A DNA stretch of 60,808 nt from Bifidobacterium xylocopae (GCF_003315615.1 NZ_PDCH01000012.1:1-60808); one strand, 5' to 3'; shown: positions 20,144-29,876, numbered from the stretch's first letter. The notes: generated from the sequence alone by a model not told the origin. Numbers and translations: made by a program.

Positions 20144-21619
20144 TCAGCGGGTGTCGTCAGCGGCCGACACGTCGATGTCCTTGAGGGGGATGAGGTGGGT
20201 GTGGTGCTTGATCTTGTAGCCGAAGAAGAGGATCAGCACCAGAGGCACTGACATGTATGTCACGCCGATTTCCTGCCAATTCCACTGGATGAATGCCTCG
20301 ATGTTCTGCCCGCCGATCACGACCAGGCATAGGATAAGCGCCAGGATGGGGCCCAGCGGGAAGAGCTTGGCATGGTATTTGAGTTCGCTGAGGTCATGCC
20401 CTTGCAGGACGAACGCCCGGCGGAAGCGGTAGTGGCTCAGGGCTATGCCGATCCAGGCGATGAAGCCGGTCAGGCCCGAGGCGGCCACCAGCCACATGTA
20501 GACCTGCTGTCCGAAAATCGAGGAGGCGAAGGTGGCCAGCGCCACGACCGTGGTGGCTATCAGGGAGGCCATCGGAATGCCATGCTTGGTGGTGCGTGCG
20601 AAAATCTGCGGGGCGTAGTGGTCCTTGGCCAGGGCGTAGAGCATGCGAGTGGAGGCATACGAGCCTGAATTCGCGGCTGAGAGCACGGAGGTCAACACAA
20701 TCGCGTTCATCACTGATGCGGCGCTCGCCAGACCGGCCCTCTTGAAGACCAGGGTGAAGGGGGAGACTGCGATGTCGCCGTCCGCGGCGGACAGCAGGTT
20801 GGGAGAGGTGTAGGGAATCAGTGCGGCGATGACGAAAATGGACAGGATATAGAAGAGCAGGATCCGCCAGAACACCTCGTTGATGGCCTTGGGCACGGCC
20901 TTGGACGGGTTGTCGGACTCGCCGGCGGTAACGCCCACCAGCTCGGTGCCCTGGAAGGAGAACCCCGCAATCAGGAACACCGAGAGGATGGCCGGGAATC
21001 CGCCCACGAACGGGCCACCCTTGTAGGTGAAGTTCTTCAGACCCACTGCGGGCTGGAACATGATGCCGAAGATCATGGCGAAGCCGATCAGCAGGAATAC
21101 GATGACCGTCAGGACCTTGATAAGGGAGAGCCAGAACTCTGTCTCGCCGAAGGTGGAGACGGTGAGGGCGTTGATCAGGAAGATCACGACCATGACTAAC
21201 AGGCTCCAGACCCACCCGGGTGAATCAGGTAGCCAGTACTGGATGAGCAAGGCGGCGGTTGAGATGTCGACCGCCACGGTGATGGCCCAGTTGAACCAGT
21301 AATTCCAGCCCATGGCGAAGCCGAGCGCCGGATCCACATACTTGGCGTTGTAGGTGGCGAAAGAACCGGAGACCGGCATGTGGGTGGCCAGCTCGCCAAG
21401 GGAGGTCATCAGGAAGTAGACCATGATGCCCATGGCGGCGTAGGCTACAAGGCCACCACCCGGGCCCGCCTTGGAAATCGTCGACCCGGAGGTCATGAAC
21501 AGGCCGGTGCCGATGCACCCGCCCAGGGCGATCATCGAGACGTGCCGTGCCTTGAGATTGCGCTGCACCCCTCCCGAATCGCCGCTGCCGCTGGTAGTTG
21601 CCGAACCCGTCTGGGTCAT
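20144..21619 (-). CDS. Amino-acid permease (AAT family), tandem paralogue
   Basis: A 491-residue AAT-family permease with the same helix-1 segment RHVSMIALGGCIGTGLFMTSG, GELATHMPVSGSFATYN and FSFQGTELVGVTAGESDNP. It is a close paralogue of its downstream neighbour, from which it is separated by about 280 bases. I chose the ATG at 21,619 because AGGAGG is 6 bases upstream; an in-frame ATG two codons earlier would abut the ribosome site. The long spacing between the copies suggests separate promoters. Differences gather in the N- and C-terminal tails and in some helices, so the two may differ in substrate or affinity. Confidence 0.9.
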   Translation of the reverse strand: MTQTGSATTSGSGDSGGVQRNLKARHVSMIALGGCIGTGLFMTSGSTISKAGPGGGLVAYAAMGIMVYFLMTSLGELATHMPVSGSFATYNAKYVDPALGFAMGWNYWFNWAITVAVDISTAALLIQYWLPDSPGWVWSLLVMVVIFLINALTVSTFGETEFWLSLIKVLTVIVFLLIGFAMIFGIMFQPAVGLKNFTYKGGPFVGGFPAILSVFLIAGFSFQGTELVGVTAGESDNPSKAVPKAINEVFWRILLFYILSIFVIAALIPYTSPNLLSAADGDIAVSPFTLVFKRAGLASAASVMNAIVLTSVLSAANSGSYASTRMLYALAKDHYAPQIFARTTKHGIPMASLIATTVVALATFASSIFGQQVYMWLVAASGLTGFIAWIGIALSHYRFRRAFVLQGHDLSELKYHAKLFPLGPILALILCLVVIGGQNIEAFIQWNWQEIGVTYMSVPLVLILFFGYKIKHHTHLIPLKDIDVSAADDTR

Positions 21620-22042
21620 GGCCATCCTCCTTGCAATACGTAAGAAGGAGCGTAAAAACGACGGAAGCCGTTGGCCGCTTTGTCTGGAAGCCATGCAGCT
21701 CCGGGCATCGTCGACCGAGGCTAACGCTTGAATCGTCCATAGCGCTCCGCAGCGAACAACCGCTGCGACAGTCCTGGATTTGTTGAACCCAGTCCCAACC
21801 TCCAGGCCCGACGGTGCCTGAACGTTTCGGCTGACCACCCTTTCGCCGGACCTCCCAGGCGCCGTTGCGCCTCTGTCCGGTTACTGATGAGCTCAGCGAC
21901 CTCTTCTGTGACTAATGTTGTGCCACACACTATAGCGCATGTTTGGCCTCCGGGTGTTTCCGTCCCACATCCTGGACCTCCCGATATACTGGGGCCGCGG
22001 GCGTTCGACGGCCGAGCGCCGGACAGTGAAGGGGTGGACGCC

Positions 22043-22993
22043 ATGGCAGTGGACGACATCAAGCGTATCGGTAATCTCGGTGCAGGAACGATGGGGCATG
22101 CGACGGCTCTTCAGTTCGCGATGAAGGGCTATCCGGTGGTCCTGGTCGACAGCAGCCAGGAGGCCTTGGAGCGTGGACGGACCTTGATTGAAAACGATTT
22201 GAATACCTTCATCGAGTCCGGCTTGGTCCCGGCCGACGAGCGTCAGGACATCTTGGACCGGATCGATCCGACCAGCGACTACCAGGCCCTGGCGGATGTG
22301 GACTTCATCATCGAATCGGTCCTGGAGAACCTGGACGTCAAGCATTCGGTCTGGTCGCAGGTGGAGGCCATCGTCTCCGAGAGCACTATCCTGGCCACGA
22401 ACACCTCGGGCCTGAGCCCCAGCGAGATCGCCTCGGTCCTGTCCCATCCCGAGCGTTTCGTCGTGGCCCATTTCTGGAACCCGGCCCAGCTCATGCCCCT
22501 GGTCGAGGTGGTTCCGGGCAAGGAGACCAGCCAGGAGACGGTCGAGGCGACCGTGGCCCTGATGAACCGGGTTGGCAAGCATGCGGTACCGCTCAAGACG
22601 GAGTCCCTGGGGTTCGTCGGCAACCGCATCCAGGCCGCGGTCATCCGCGAATGCCTGAACATCGTGCAGCGTGGCATCGCCTCGCCAGAGGCGGTGGATG
22701 ACATCGTCAAGTATTCGCTCGGCCGCCGCTGGGCCATCCTGGGCCCGATCGCCAGCGCCGACCTGGGCGGTCTGGACATCTTCGACAACATTTCCAAGTA
22801 CCTCTACGACGATCTGGCGGGTGAGGGTGGCGAGGATCAGGTGCTCAAGGCCAAGGTCGCGGCCGGAGAGCTTGGCGCCAAGACCGGTCGCGGCTTCTAC
22901 CCCTGGCAGGGCACCCAGGCCCGTCGTCGGATCGCCTACCGGGACCGCCGACTCCTGTCCGCCCTCCAGCGTGATGCCCGCGACCATGAGTAG
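22043..22993 (+). CDS. 3-hydroxyacyl-CoA dehydrogenase (3-hydroxybutyryl-CoA dehydrogenase-like)
   Basis: A 316-residue NAD-dependent dehydrogenase of the HCDH family. The N-terminal Rossmann loop reads NLGAGTMGHATALQFAMKG, followed by VDFIIESVLENLDVK, NTSGLSPSEIAS, the catalytic-region VVAHFWNPAQLMPLVEVVPG and the C-terminal domain start GFVGNRIQAAVIRE. Enzymes of this group oxidise or reduce short 3-hydroxyacyl-CoAs, and some relatives act on other hydroxy acids such as L-gulonate. Bifidobacteria lack beta-oxidation, so the true substrate is open. ATG 22,043 is preceded by AAGGGG; an upstream in-frame start (21,887) would add unconserved residues. It stands alone between two opposing permeases. 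A second family member lies at 44,620. Confidence 0.88.
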   Translation: MAVDDIKRIGNLGAGTMGHATALQFAMKGYPVVLVDSSQEALERGRTLIENDLNTFIESGLVPADERQDILDRIDPTSDYQALADVDFIIESVLENLDVKHSVWSQVEAIVSESTILATNTSGLSPSEIASVLSHPERFVVAHFWNPAQLMPLVEVVPGKETSQETVEATVALMNRVGKHAVPLKTESLGFVGNRIQAAVIRECLNIVQRGIASPEAVDDIVKYSLGRRWAILGPIASADLGGLDIFDNISKYLYDDLAGEGGEDQVLKAKVAAGELGAKTGRGFYPWQGTQARRRIAYRDRRLLSALQRDARDHE

Positions 22994-23052
22994 TCTTCCG
23001 GGCATCGTCCCATAGGGGGGAATCCCCGACGTGGATTTTCACTCAAAAATGG

Positions 23053-24555
23053 CTAGCCTTTCCCGCGAGCGGTGAGCTGATAGGCGAGTAGCAGGAGGGC
23101 CAGCCAGATGGGACCTATGATGACGGCGACCCGGTAGGAGGGGGAGAGGCACATCAGGATTACCACCAGGGCCATGAAAGCCAGCAGGACCCATGGGGTG
23201 ACGCGCGCGAAGGGGAGCTTGAAGGCGATGGCGTCCAAGGCCGCGCCCCCGCTCTTGCGAGCCAGGGCATTGGGTCCGTGCCCGGCGGCGACCGTCCGGC
23301 GGAACCTCATCTCGGTGACCATGATGATGGCCCAGTTGATCAGGGCCGCGACCGTCGCCACGCTCATGAGGTAGTTGAAGGCAAACTGCGGCCACAGGAA
23401 GACCACCACCACGGCGATGACGGTGATGCCGGCCGAGGTGAGCACACCCGCGTAGGGCACGCCACCGCGCGAAACCCGGCCCAGGTAGGCGGGCGCGTTG
23501 CCCTGCTTCGCCAGCGAGTAAAGCATGCGCGAGTTGGAGTAGAGGGCCGAGTTGTAGACGCTCATGACGGCGGTCAGGCAGACGAAGTTGAGGATGCCGG
23601 CGGCCGCGTGCACGCCCACCGAGTCGAAGATCTGCACGAAGGGGCTGGACACGTTGCCATTGGTGTCCGGCCGCCCGATCGAGCGCCAGGGCACCACGGC
23701 CATGATGATGCCCAGGGCGGCGATGTAGAAGACCAGGATCCGCCAGATGATGTCGTTGGTGGCGCGCGGTATGGTCTTGCGTGGCTCGGCCGTCTCACCG
23801 GCTGTGATGCCGATCAGCTCAGTGCCGCCGAAGGAGAACATCACCACGGTCAGTGCCATCAGCAGGCCGGTCCAGTGTCCGTCCGGGCACCGCCGGATTA
23901 GCCCGGTGGGAAGGAACCCGCCGTCATTGAACCAGTTGGCGAACGACGCGCGCATCCCAGCGGCGGACGGCAGGGCCATGGCCACGACCGCCGCGCCACC
24001 AAGGATCATGGCGATGATGGCCACGATTTTGATTATCGCGAACCAGAATTCGAATTCGCCGAACCGCGACACCCCCATCAGGTTGGCGGCGGTGATCGCG
24101 ACCAGGAACACGGCCGCCGAGACCCAGGCAGGGATGGCTGGGAACCAGTAATTAACGAACGACCCCACGACCGAAAGCTCCACCATGGAGACCAGAATGT
24201 AGTTGAACCAGTAGTTCCAGCCGGACACGAACCCGGCCCGCTTGGACCAGTAGCGAGTGGCATAGTAGGAGAAGGCGCCGGCCTGGGGGTCCTCCACGCT
24301 CATCTCACTGAGTGCGCGCACGATCAGGAAGATGGCAGTCCCGCCGATCAGATACGCGAGCAGGATCGCCGGGCCCGCCAGTGCAATCGACTCGCTGGAT
24401 CCGTAGAAGAGTCCGGTTCCGATTGCGCCGCCCAGGGAGATCAGTTGAATATGCCGGTTCTTGAGTGTGCGCCGCAAACTGCCGGCCCCGCCTGGGTCTC
24501 CTCCCGACCGCTCCGCCGTTCGTTCGCTGTCCTGCAGGACATTCTGCCGACCCAT
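23053..24555 (-). CDS. Amino-acid permease (AAT family)
   Basis: A 500-residue AAT-family permease with about 12 helices. Seen: RHIQLISLGGAIGTGLFYGSS, SVEDPQAGAFSYYATRYW, and MFSFGGTELIGITAGETAEP. The helix-1 and GGTE motifs differ from the pair at 18-21 kb, and the pattern is closer to AnsP/ProY/CycA-type carriers. Start ATG 24,555 has GGGAG nine bases upstream; an in-frame TTG six bases earlier is less likely. It is divergent from the cycA-like gene at 24,777 with a shared ~220-base promoter region. Substrate not assigned. Confidence 0.9.
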   Translation of the reverse strand: MGRQNVLQDSERTAERSGGDPGGAGSLRRTLKNRHIQLISLGGAIGTGLFYGSSESIALAGPAILLAYLIGGTAIFLIVRALSEMSVEDPQAGAFSYYATRYWSKRAGFVSGWNYWFNYILVSMVELSVVGSFVNYWFPAIPAWVSAAVFLVAITAANLMGVSRFGEFEFWFAIIKIVAIIAMILGGAAVVAMALPSAAGMRASFANWFNDGGFLPTGLIRRCPDGHWTGLLMALTVVMFSFGGTELIGITAGETAEPRKTIPRATNDIIWRILVFYIAALGIIMAVVPWRSIGRPDTNGNVSSPFVQIFDSVGVHAAAGILNFVCLTAVMSVYNSALYSNSRMLYSLAKQGNAPAYLGRVSRGGVPYAGVLTSAGITVIAVVVVFLWPQFAFNYLMSVATVAALINWAIIMVTEMRFRRTVAAGHGPNALARKSGGAALDAIAFKLPFARVTPWVLLAFMALVVILMCLSPSYRVAVIIGPIWLALLLLAYQLTARGKG

Positions 24556-24776
24556 GCTCAAGTGCTCCCTATCCCTATCCGCTCGCTGGTCCTGTCCCGG
24601 GGAGGCCGGGCCCTTGCCCGGTCGGTACCGGAGGCTCCAGTCCGCCGCGCCTTGTGGGCCTTGGCTTTTGAAAGTCCATGCACCAGTCTAGCCAGCAGGT
24701 CGTCCCCGGCGTCCAACCGTCTCGCTGTGTGGAAGCGCCCGGCTCGTCCCGGATGGGGAGTTACGATGGGTGCCCT

Positions 24777-26297
24777 ATGCGACATTCAGATGAAGACAGC
24801 CAGCAGACGACCGCACCCGGATCAGCCCTGGGGAGGACTTCCAGCGGCGGGGACAGGGAGCGGGAAGGCTCATCCAACCGGATGGAACGCGGTCTGAGCA
24901 AGCGCCACGTACAATTCATCGCCATCGGCGGCACCATCGGCACTGGTCTCTTTCTTGGCTCGGGCAAGTCGATCGCACTGACCGGGCCGTCGATCGTGTT
25001 CGTCTATATCGCGGTCGGCGTCATCATGTTCCTGCTCATGCGCGCCATCGGTGAGCTCATGTACTCCGATCCCGACCAGCACACCTTCATCGCGTTCATC
25101 AGCCGCTACCTGGGCGCCGGCTGGGGTTCCTTCGCCGGTTGGTCATACTGGATCGTGCTGATTCTGATTGGCATGTCCGAGCTCACAGCCGTGGGCACCT
25201 ACTTCGTCACCTTCTTCAACACCTTCGGGATCGACCTGTCCGCCTGGCGTTTTCCGATCGAGGTGGCTTTCCTCCTGGCCATGGTCTGCATCAACCTGAT
25301 AGCGGTCAAGGTCTTCGGCGAGGCCGAATTCTGGTTCTCCATGATCAAGATCACGCTTATAGTGGCCATGATCGCCACTGCCGTGGTCATGGTGGCCATC
25401 GACTTCCACTACCCTGCAGTCCACATGTCCGGTTCGGAACCAGCCTCTCCGGCCGGTCACGCGGGCTTCGACAACATCCTCCAGGGCTTCTCCCTGGCGC
25501 CCAACGGCTGGATGGCTTTTTTCATGAGCTTCCAGATGGTCTTCTTCGCATATGAGATGATCGAGTTCGTGGGCGTTACGGTATCGGAGACCCAGGACCC
25601 CCGTCAGGTGCTGCCCAAGGCCATCAACGAGATCATAGCGCGTGTGCTTATCTTCTACGTCGGAGCCCTGCTGGCCATCATGCTGATCGTGCCTTGGCGC
25701 ACCTTCCATCCCAAGGCGGACGGCAGTTTCGCCTCCCCGTTTGTGATGGTCTTCCGCTACGCAGGTCTGGACTGGGCCGCGGCCCTTGTGTTCTTCGTGG
25801 TGATCACGGCGGCCTCCTCAGCCCTGAACTCCCTGCTCTACTCGGCCGGCCGCAACCTCTTCCAGCTGGCTGGATCCGCCAAGTCCCCGGCCATGCGCTC
25901 GCTGGCGGCCATCTCCAACCGGGGCCATGTACCCGCCCGTGCCATCCTCGTGTCCGGTCTGTTGATCCTGCTCTCGCCGCTGCTGCGTTTCCTGCCGGGC
26001 TTCTCATCGGCTTTCGTTTTGTTCGCGTCGGCTTCCAGCGCTGTGATTATTTTCATATATGTGCTCCTGGTCCTGGCCCACCGCCGCTACCGTTCGTCGC
26101 AGGATTTCCTGCCCGACGGCTTCCTGATGCCCGCTTACCGGTGGACAGGTGGCTTAGCAATCGTGTTCTTCGTCTTCGTCTACGCATCGTTGTTCCTAGC
26201 CGAGGATACGCGCGCTTCCGCCATTTGTGGCCTGCTCTGGCTATTGGTCTTCGGCGGTGCCTGCCTCTGGCGGCACCGGCGTGATTCCCTGGGCTGA
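24777..26297 (+). CDS. Amino-acid permease (CycA-like, D-serine/D-alanine/glycine type)
   Basis: A 506-residue AAT permease. After a hydrophilic N-terminal tail of ~40 residues comes LSKRHVQFIAIGGTIGTGLFLGSG, then MRAIGELMYSDPDQHTFIAFI, IDLSAWRF, and FAYEMIEFVGVTVSETQDP, a pattern close to CycA carriers of D-alanine, D-serine and glycine. The start is uncertain: ATG 24,777 begins the tail (MRHSDEDSQQ) and is my choice, with only a weak ribosome site; an internal ATG at MERGLSKRH (24,882) is possible. Divergent from the permease at 23,053. No operator palindrome seen in the shared promoter region. Confidence 0.87.
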   Translation: MRHSDEDSQQTTAPGSALGRTSSGGDREREGSSNRMERGLSKRHVQFIAIGGTIGTGLFLGSGKSIALTGPSIVFVYIAVGVIMFLLMRAIGELMYSDPDQHTFIAFISRYLGAGWGSFAGWSYWIVLILIGMSELTAVGTYFVTFFNTFGIDLSAWRFPIEVAFLLAMVCINLIAVKVFGEAEFWFSMIKITLIVAMIATAVVMVAIDFHYPAVHMSGSEPASPAGHAGFDNILQGFSLAPNGWMAFFMSFQMVFFAYEMIEFVGVTVSETQDPRQVLPKAINEIIARVLIFYVGALLAIMLIVPWRTFHPKADGSFASPFVMVFRYAGLDWAAALVFFVVITAASSALNSLLYSAGRNLFQLAGSAKSPAMRSLAAISNRGHVPARAILVSGLLILLSPLLRFLPGFSSAFVLFASASSAVIIFIYVLLVLAHRRYRSSQDFLPDGFLMPAYRWTGGLAIVFFVFVYASLFLAEDTRASAICGLLWLLVFGGACLWRHRRDSLG

Positions 26298-26570
26298 GGG
26301 TGTTTCCCCGTTCCCCGCGGATGCGCAGGTTTTCCCTCTATGGCCTGGGCCTGCGGCCATGAACGACAGCGATGTAGTTACAAACTCATTACGCGAGTAG
26401 GTCTGGCACAGTCCGTATATTTGCTCTTTCTCGCAGGCGGTGCGTATAATGACCTTCGTGCGGAGTCTGACTGACGCTGTCTGCGGTCTTACATCGCTGC
26501 GGTGAAAGATGGGGGATGAATCAGCCAAGGCCCGCGCTATAGATAAGGTAAGAGAAAAGGAGCGCATTCA

Positions 26571-28616
26571 ATGCGTATTCATAACGAGAACGCCGAGGGG
26601 CGTAGTCTGTCGACCAGACTGCTTGGCCTCTCAGTGGCGGCGCTCACCACGGTGGCAGCCTTCCTGGTTGCCGCACCTGGTGCCCACGCTGCTCCCGACA
26701 CTATTTCAGCCGACGATGAGTTTTCTACCGCCATTAACCCGGTTGCGAATCATAATAACAAGGTCACTTTAACCAAGTACCTGGCCAACGCTGCTGGCAC
26801 TGCTGCTACCGGTTCTTCCTTGGATGCCAGGCCTGGCTCCACTCCGGGACAAGGTGTGGTCTTCAAGCTGCAGGAGATAACGCCAAGCGGGACACACACT
26901 CCTGGCGAGATGAGCGCTCATCCGCTAGGCACCAATTATGATGCAGTGTCTGGGAAGACTTGGTACGGTGTCACTGACGTCAACGGCCAGATCATCAACA
27001 GGAACAGTGACGGTGAAGCCGGTGCGCATCACGATATTGGCATCTGGATGAAGGAGCCAAGCGGTGGCACTTTGCCCGGTAATGCAGATGAGTGGGCGAA
27101 GTGGGCCAAGGGCACCAACCCTACTGGAGTTGGAGTTACCAACCCCATTGCGAACGCACAAGACTCCGACGTGGTTCCTCTTGAAAGCAACGGTATGCAC
27201 TACTATGAGCTTTCTGAGGTTGCACATCCTGATAATCTGAGCCGTTACTCTGTTGCTGAAGCCACGATTTTCAGCCTTCCATATATGACCTCCGGTCTTA
27301 TGACCGATGGTGGTGGGCAGCACAGAGTGACAGGATATATCCATCACCTGCATATCTTCCCCAAGAACGTCAGCAATCAGCAAATCTCCAAGACGATTTC
27401 AGAGTATGATGGACATTCCTATACCCCTGGTAATGACATTGCTCAGGTCGGTAAGGATGTCACCTGGAAGATTACGCAAAGCATCAATACTGGCACAGCG
27501 CAGCCTAACAACAACAATGTGTACTGGAGCCATGTGCATGATACAGCGGTCACTGGTGAGTATTTGAAAGTTGTTGATCGAGTCTCCAGCGCATTGGAAG
27601 TCGATCCCACGGTCAGTGGAAATGTGACCGTAGAATTCGTTTATACTGATGCTAGCAACAGTGAGCAAACTCATGCTCTCGGTCCTGACGATGTGAATGT
27701 GGACTCTTCTTACACCACCACCGCCCCGAAGTCTCTTGACAATTCGAGAAACATGTTTGCGAGTGACGGTCAATCCAAGTTCCTCATCGTGCACTTCAAG
27801 CATGCTAGCGCCTCATACCTCACTGGTCTGACTGGCACTGTCAACAATCCGCACTTCGTCATCACTGTTAAGTCCAAGATATCCGCGAATGGAGCTTCTG
27901 ATGCTTCTCAGCCCGGGCGTCTGGCCAATTCTGTTGCAACAGATACTGACAATGATGATACGAGTGGCCAAAATGCAGGGCAGGCGGATGCTTCGATGCC
28001 TTCCGCTGGTTTCCAGTTTGCCAAGGTGGATACCCATGGTCACGGTCTTGCTGGTGCGGAGTTCGCACTCCAGAAGAACGATGGTTCCGGTGATTTCCTT
28101 CTTGCTGATGGTACCTTTGGTTCCGGCACAGCAGCAAACCCGAAGGTGACCGCCACTTCTAACGCACAGGGTGTCGTCACCTTCACCGGCATTGTCCTGC
28201 CGGTGGGCGTGAGCAGGAACCAGGGTGAGTTTAAGCTTATCGAGACCCAAGCGCCTCACAACTACCAGCAGGCCGCAAGTGCCTTCGATACTGTCGATTT
28301 CGGTAACATCGTGTCTCAACCAAGTGCTGCTGCAGCTATTCTCGCCAACCCTGCAGGATTGCGGGCGGACATTAATAGCCTGAACTTCGGTAGGTTTGAG
28401 GCGACAAACATCGATAGCAATATCAAAGATGCAGATAATAACCACATTACCAAGGGCATGATGAACTGGGCAGACGGTGAAGCTGGTGCGCCCATCAGCC
28501 TGCCTTTGACTGGTGGTAAGGGCATTGTCCTGCTGCTGGTTGTCGGCCTGGCCATCATGGGTGGCGTGCTGGTTGTTCGCAACCGGAAGTCTGCTTCCGT
28601 CGGTCGTCACATCTGA
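26571..28616 (+). CDS. Major pilin subunit with LPXTG anchor (FimA/SpaA-type)
   Basis: A 681-residue secreted, wall-anchored pilin. It has a long signal peptide (about residues 1-43, hydrophobic core LLGLSVAALTTVAAFLVAA, cut near AHA), a pilin motif HIFPKN with Lys265 as the likely cross-linking residue, an E-box FKLIETQAPHNY (Glu558) typical of isopeptide-bonded CnaB domains, the sorting motif LPLTG at 644-648, a hydrophobic helix and a basic tail. These mark a sortase-polymerised pilus backbone. AAAAGGAG precedes ATG 26,571. It is followed by a second pilin-like gene, but no class C sortase gene lies nearby, so polymerisation must rely on a sortase elsewhere. Pili of this type serve in adhesion and are surface-exposed. 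Confidence 0.92.
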   Translation: MRIHNENAEGRSLSTRLLGLSVAALTTVAAFLVAAPGAHAAPDTISADDEFSTAINPVANHNNKVTLTKYLANAAGTAATGSSLDARPGSTPGQGVVFKLQEITPSGTHTPGEMSAHPLGTNYDAVSGKTWYGVTDVNGQIINRNSDGEAGAHHDIGIWMKEPSGGTLPGNADEWAKWAKGTNPTGVGVTNPIANAQDSDVVPLESNGMHYYELSEVAHPDNLSRYSVAEATIFSLPYMTSGLMTDGGGQHRVTGYIHHLHIFPKNVSNQQISKTISEYDGHSYTPGNDIAQVGKDVTWKITQSINTGTAQPNNNNVYWSHVHDTAVTGEYLKVVDRVSSALEVDPTVSGNVTVEFVYTDASNSEQTHALGPDDVNVDSSYTTTAPKSLDNSRNMFASDGQSKFLIVHFKHASASYLTGLTGTVNNPHFVITVKSKISANGASDASQPGRLANSVATDTDNDDTSGQNAGQADASMPSAGFQFAKVDTHGHGLAGAEFALQKNDGSGDFLLADGTFGSGTAANPKVTATSNAQGVVTFTGIVLPVGVSRNQGEFKLIETQAPHNYQQAASAFDTVDFGNIVSQPSAAAAILANPAGLRADINSLNFGRFEATNIDSNIKDADNNHITKGMMNWADGEAGAPISLPLTGGKGIVLLLVVGLAIMGGVLVVRNRKSASVGRHI

Positions 28617-28672
28617 TTGCTGAATCAGATCCGGTCACCGTCCACTAGCCAGCGGTGACCAGCGGTATCCAT

Positions 28673-28694
28673 CCGTCCGCCTTTGGGCGGGCGG
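28673..28694. terminator. Strong hairpin between the two pilin genes
   Basis: A 9-bp stem with one G-U pair, CCGTCCGCC / GGCGGGCGG, loop TTTG, about 56 bases after the backbone pilin stop and without a following T-run. It could be a partial terminator or a stabilising stem that sets the ratio of the two pilins. Confidence 0.45.
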
Positions 28695-28886
28695 TGGATG
28701 TCCGCCCAGCAGTTTGGCTCAGCATGGACCTGTAAGGGTCCGTTTCCTAGGGTCTCCGCTATCTGCGGGGCCCCAGGAACCCACTGAAAGAGAGAGCAGT
28801 GGGGTGAATACGGTTCTCGGCATTGAGAAGAGCAGACACCCGAGTAAGAGTCCGGGGCCGAAAGTAGCTTTGATGGGGAGTTTCAA

Positions 28887-29720
28887 ATGGGCCTGAAGAA
28901 GACGCTCAGAGCAGTGGGGGTCGGCATATTGGCCTGTACACTGCTGCTGGCCATGATAGTGGGCTTGCGCCCCGTGCGTGCCTGGGCCGGTAACGGCCAG
29001 CCTCAAGACGGTATTCTGACCGTGCAGGTTAAGCTTAACGGCGATGGCGAGAATATCATCCCCCAGACCCCGCAACCAGCGGGCAGCGGTTACATCTATT
29101 CCGCGACCAAACTGGATTACAACGCGATGCAGCGGATCATAAACGGTGTTTCCGGCAACGATGAACATGCTCGCACGAAAGCCATTACAGACCAGGTCAT
29201 GGGGCAGATGTCCTCGACAATTGACCGGACCAATGGCAACACAACCATATACTTCGGTACAACGGATGGTGATGGGCAGATAACCGTCGGTAACGGCGTA
29301 CGCGAGGGTGTCTGGCTGCAGGGAGCGAACTACGATCAGTCACAGAACAAGGTAACCGGCGGAACCCCGGCGACATTTCTTGTAAGCACCGGTACATATT
29401 GGGCCATACAGCTTGTTTCGGGCCCCACCGGGAAGATAGCGAGAGGCGATCCCATGGTTCTGCGAGTGCCTACGAAGGATAGTGACGGCACATTGCATTT
29501 CGATGTGAAGTATGAGCCCAAAATCACGGTAAAAGATGTGCCTGCAGAGCCGGCACCCGCGGAACCAGCTGAGCCTGCCGTCCCGGCTGGATGCCCTGAA
29601 TGCATACCATCAGGCAATCTCGCCGCAACGGGTTCCTCAATCGTTTCCCCGCTTGTTGCGGTTACGCTGCTGCTTGCGGTCGCTATTCCGATGACGTACA
29701 TGTCAAGGAACCGTCGCTGA
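28887..29720 (+). CDS. Minor pilin / wall-anchored protein with LAATG sorting motif
   Basis: A 277-residue secreted protein: basic N-terminus, hydrophobic signal helix (VGILACTLLLAMIVGL), cleavage near RAWA, an extracellular domain, then a Pro/Ala/Glu-rich stalk (PAEPAPAEPAEPA), a CPEC cysteine pair, a sorting-like motif LAATG at 245-249, a hydrophobic helix and the basic tail SRNRR. The motif departs from LPxTG, having Ala for Pro. Position after the backbone pilin suggests a basal or accessory subunit. A 270-base leader separates the two genes. The ATG at 28,887 lacks a near-perfect ribosome site (GGGGAG is 11 bases upstream). Function as pilus component is inferred from context. Confidence 0.8.
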   Translation: MGLKKTLRAVGVGILACTLLLAMIVGLRPVRAWAGNGQPQDGILTVQVKLNGDGENIIPQTPQPAGSGYIYSATKLDYNAMQRIINGVSGNDEHARTKAITDQVMGQMSSTIDRTNGNTTIYFGTTDGDGQITVGNGVREGVWLQGANYDQSQNKVTGGTPATFLVSTGTYWAIQLVSGPTGKIARGDPMVLRVPTKDSDGTLHFDVKYEPKITVKDVPAEPAPAEPAEPAVPAGCPECIPSGNLAATGSSIVSPLVAVTLLLAVAIPMTYMSRNRR

Positions 29721-29737
29721 AAACGTTTATCAACCTT

Positions 29738-29771
29738 TAGTAACAGCCCCTCCGCGGAGGGGCTGTTACTA
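29738..29771. terminator. Perfect 34-base palindrome after the pilus operon
   Basis: The 34 bases (TAGTAACAGCCCCTCCG and its exact complement) form a 17-bp perfect palindrome 17 bases after the second pilin stop. A very strong hairpin, probably a transcript end or RNA-stability stem; there is no T-run after it on the + strand. Confidence 0.7.
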
Positions 29772-29782
29772 TACTCAAAGTA

Positions 29783-29807
29783 ATTCCTGGAAGACGATAC
29801 CAGGAAT
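29783..29807. repeat. Inverted repeat ATTCCTGG / CCAGGAAT
   Basis: An 8-bp perfect inverted repeat with a 9-base loop, the middle of three successive hairpins between the pilus operon and cfa. Confidence 0.45.
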
Positions 29808-29821
29808 GCTGGGCGTATACG

Positions 29822-29855
29822 AAACCCCCACCGGTAGTCAGGTGGGGGTTTATAT
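29822..29855. terminator. Bidirectional Rho-independent terminator
   Basis: An 11-bp perfect stem AAACCCCCACC / GGTGGGGGTTT with an 8-base loop, with A- and T-rich ends on both sides, between the convergent pilus operon and cfa. It can end transcripts from both directions. Confidence 0.85.
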
Positions 29856-29876
29856 TCTTGTGACAGCGTGCAGGGT

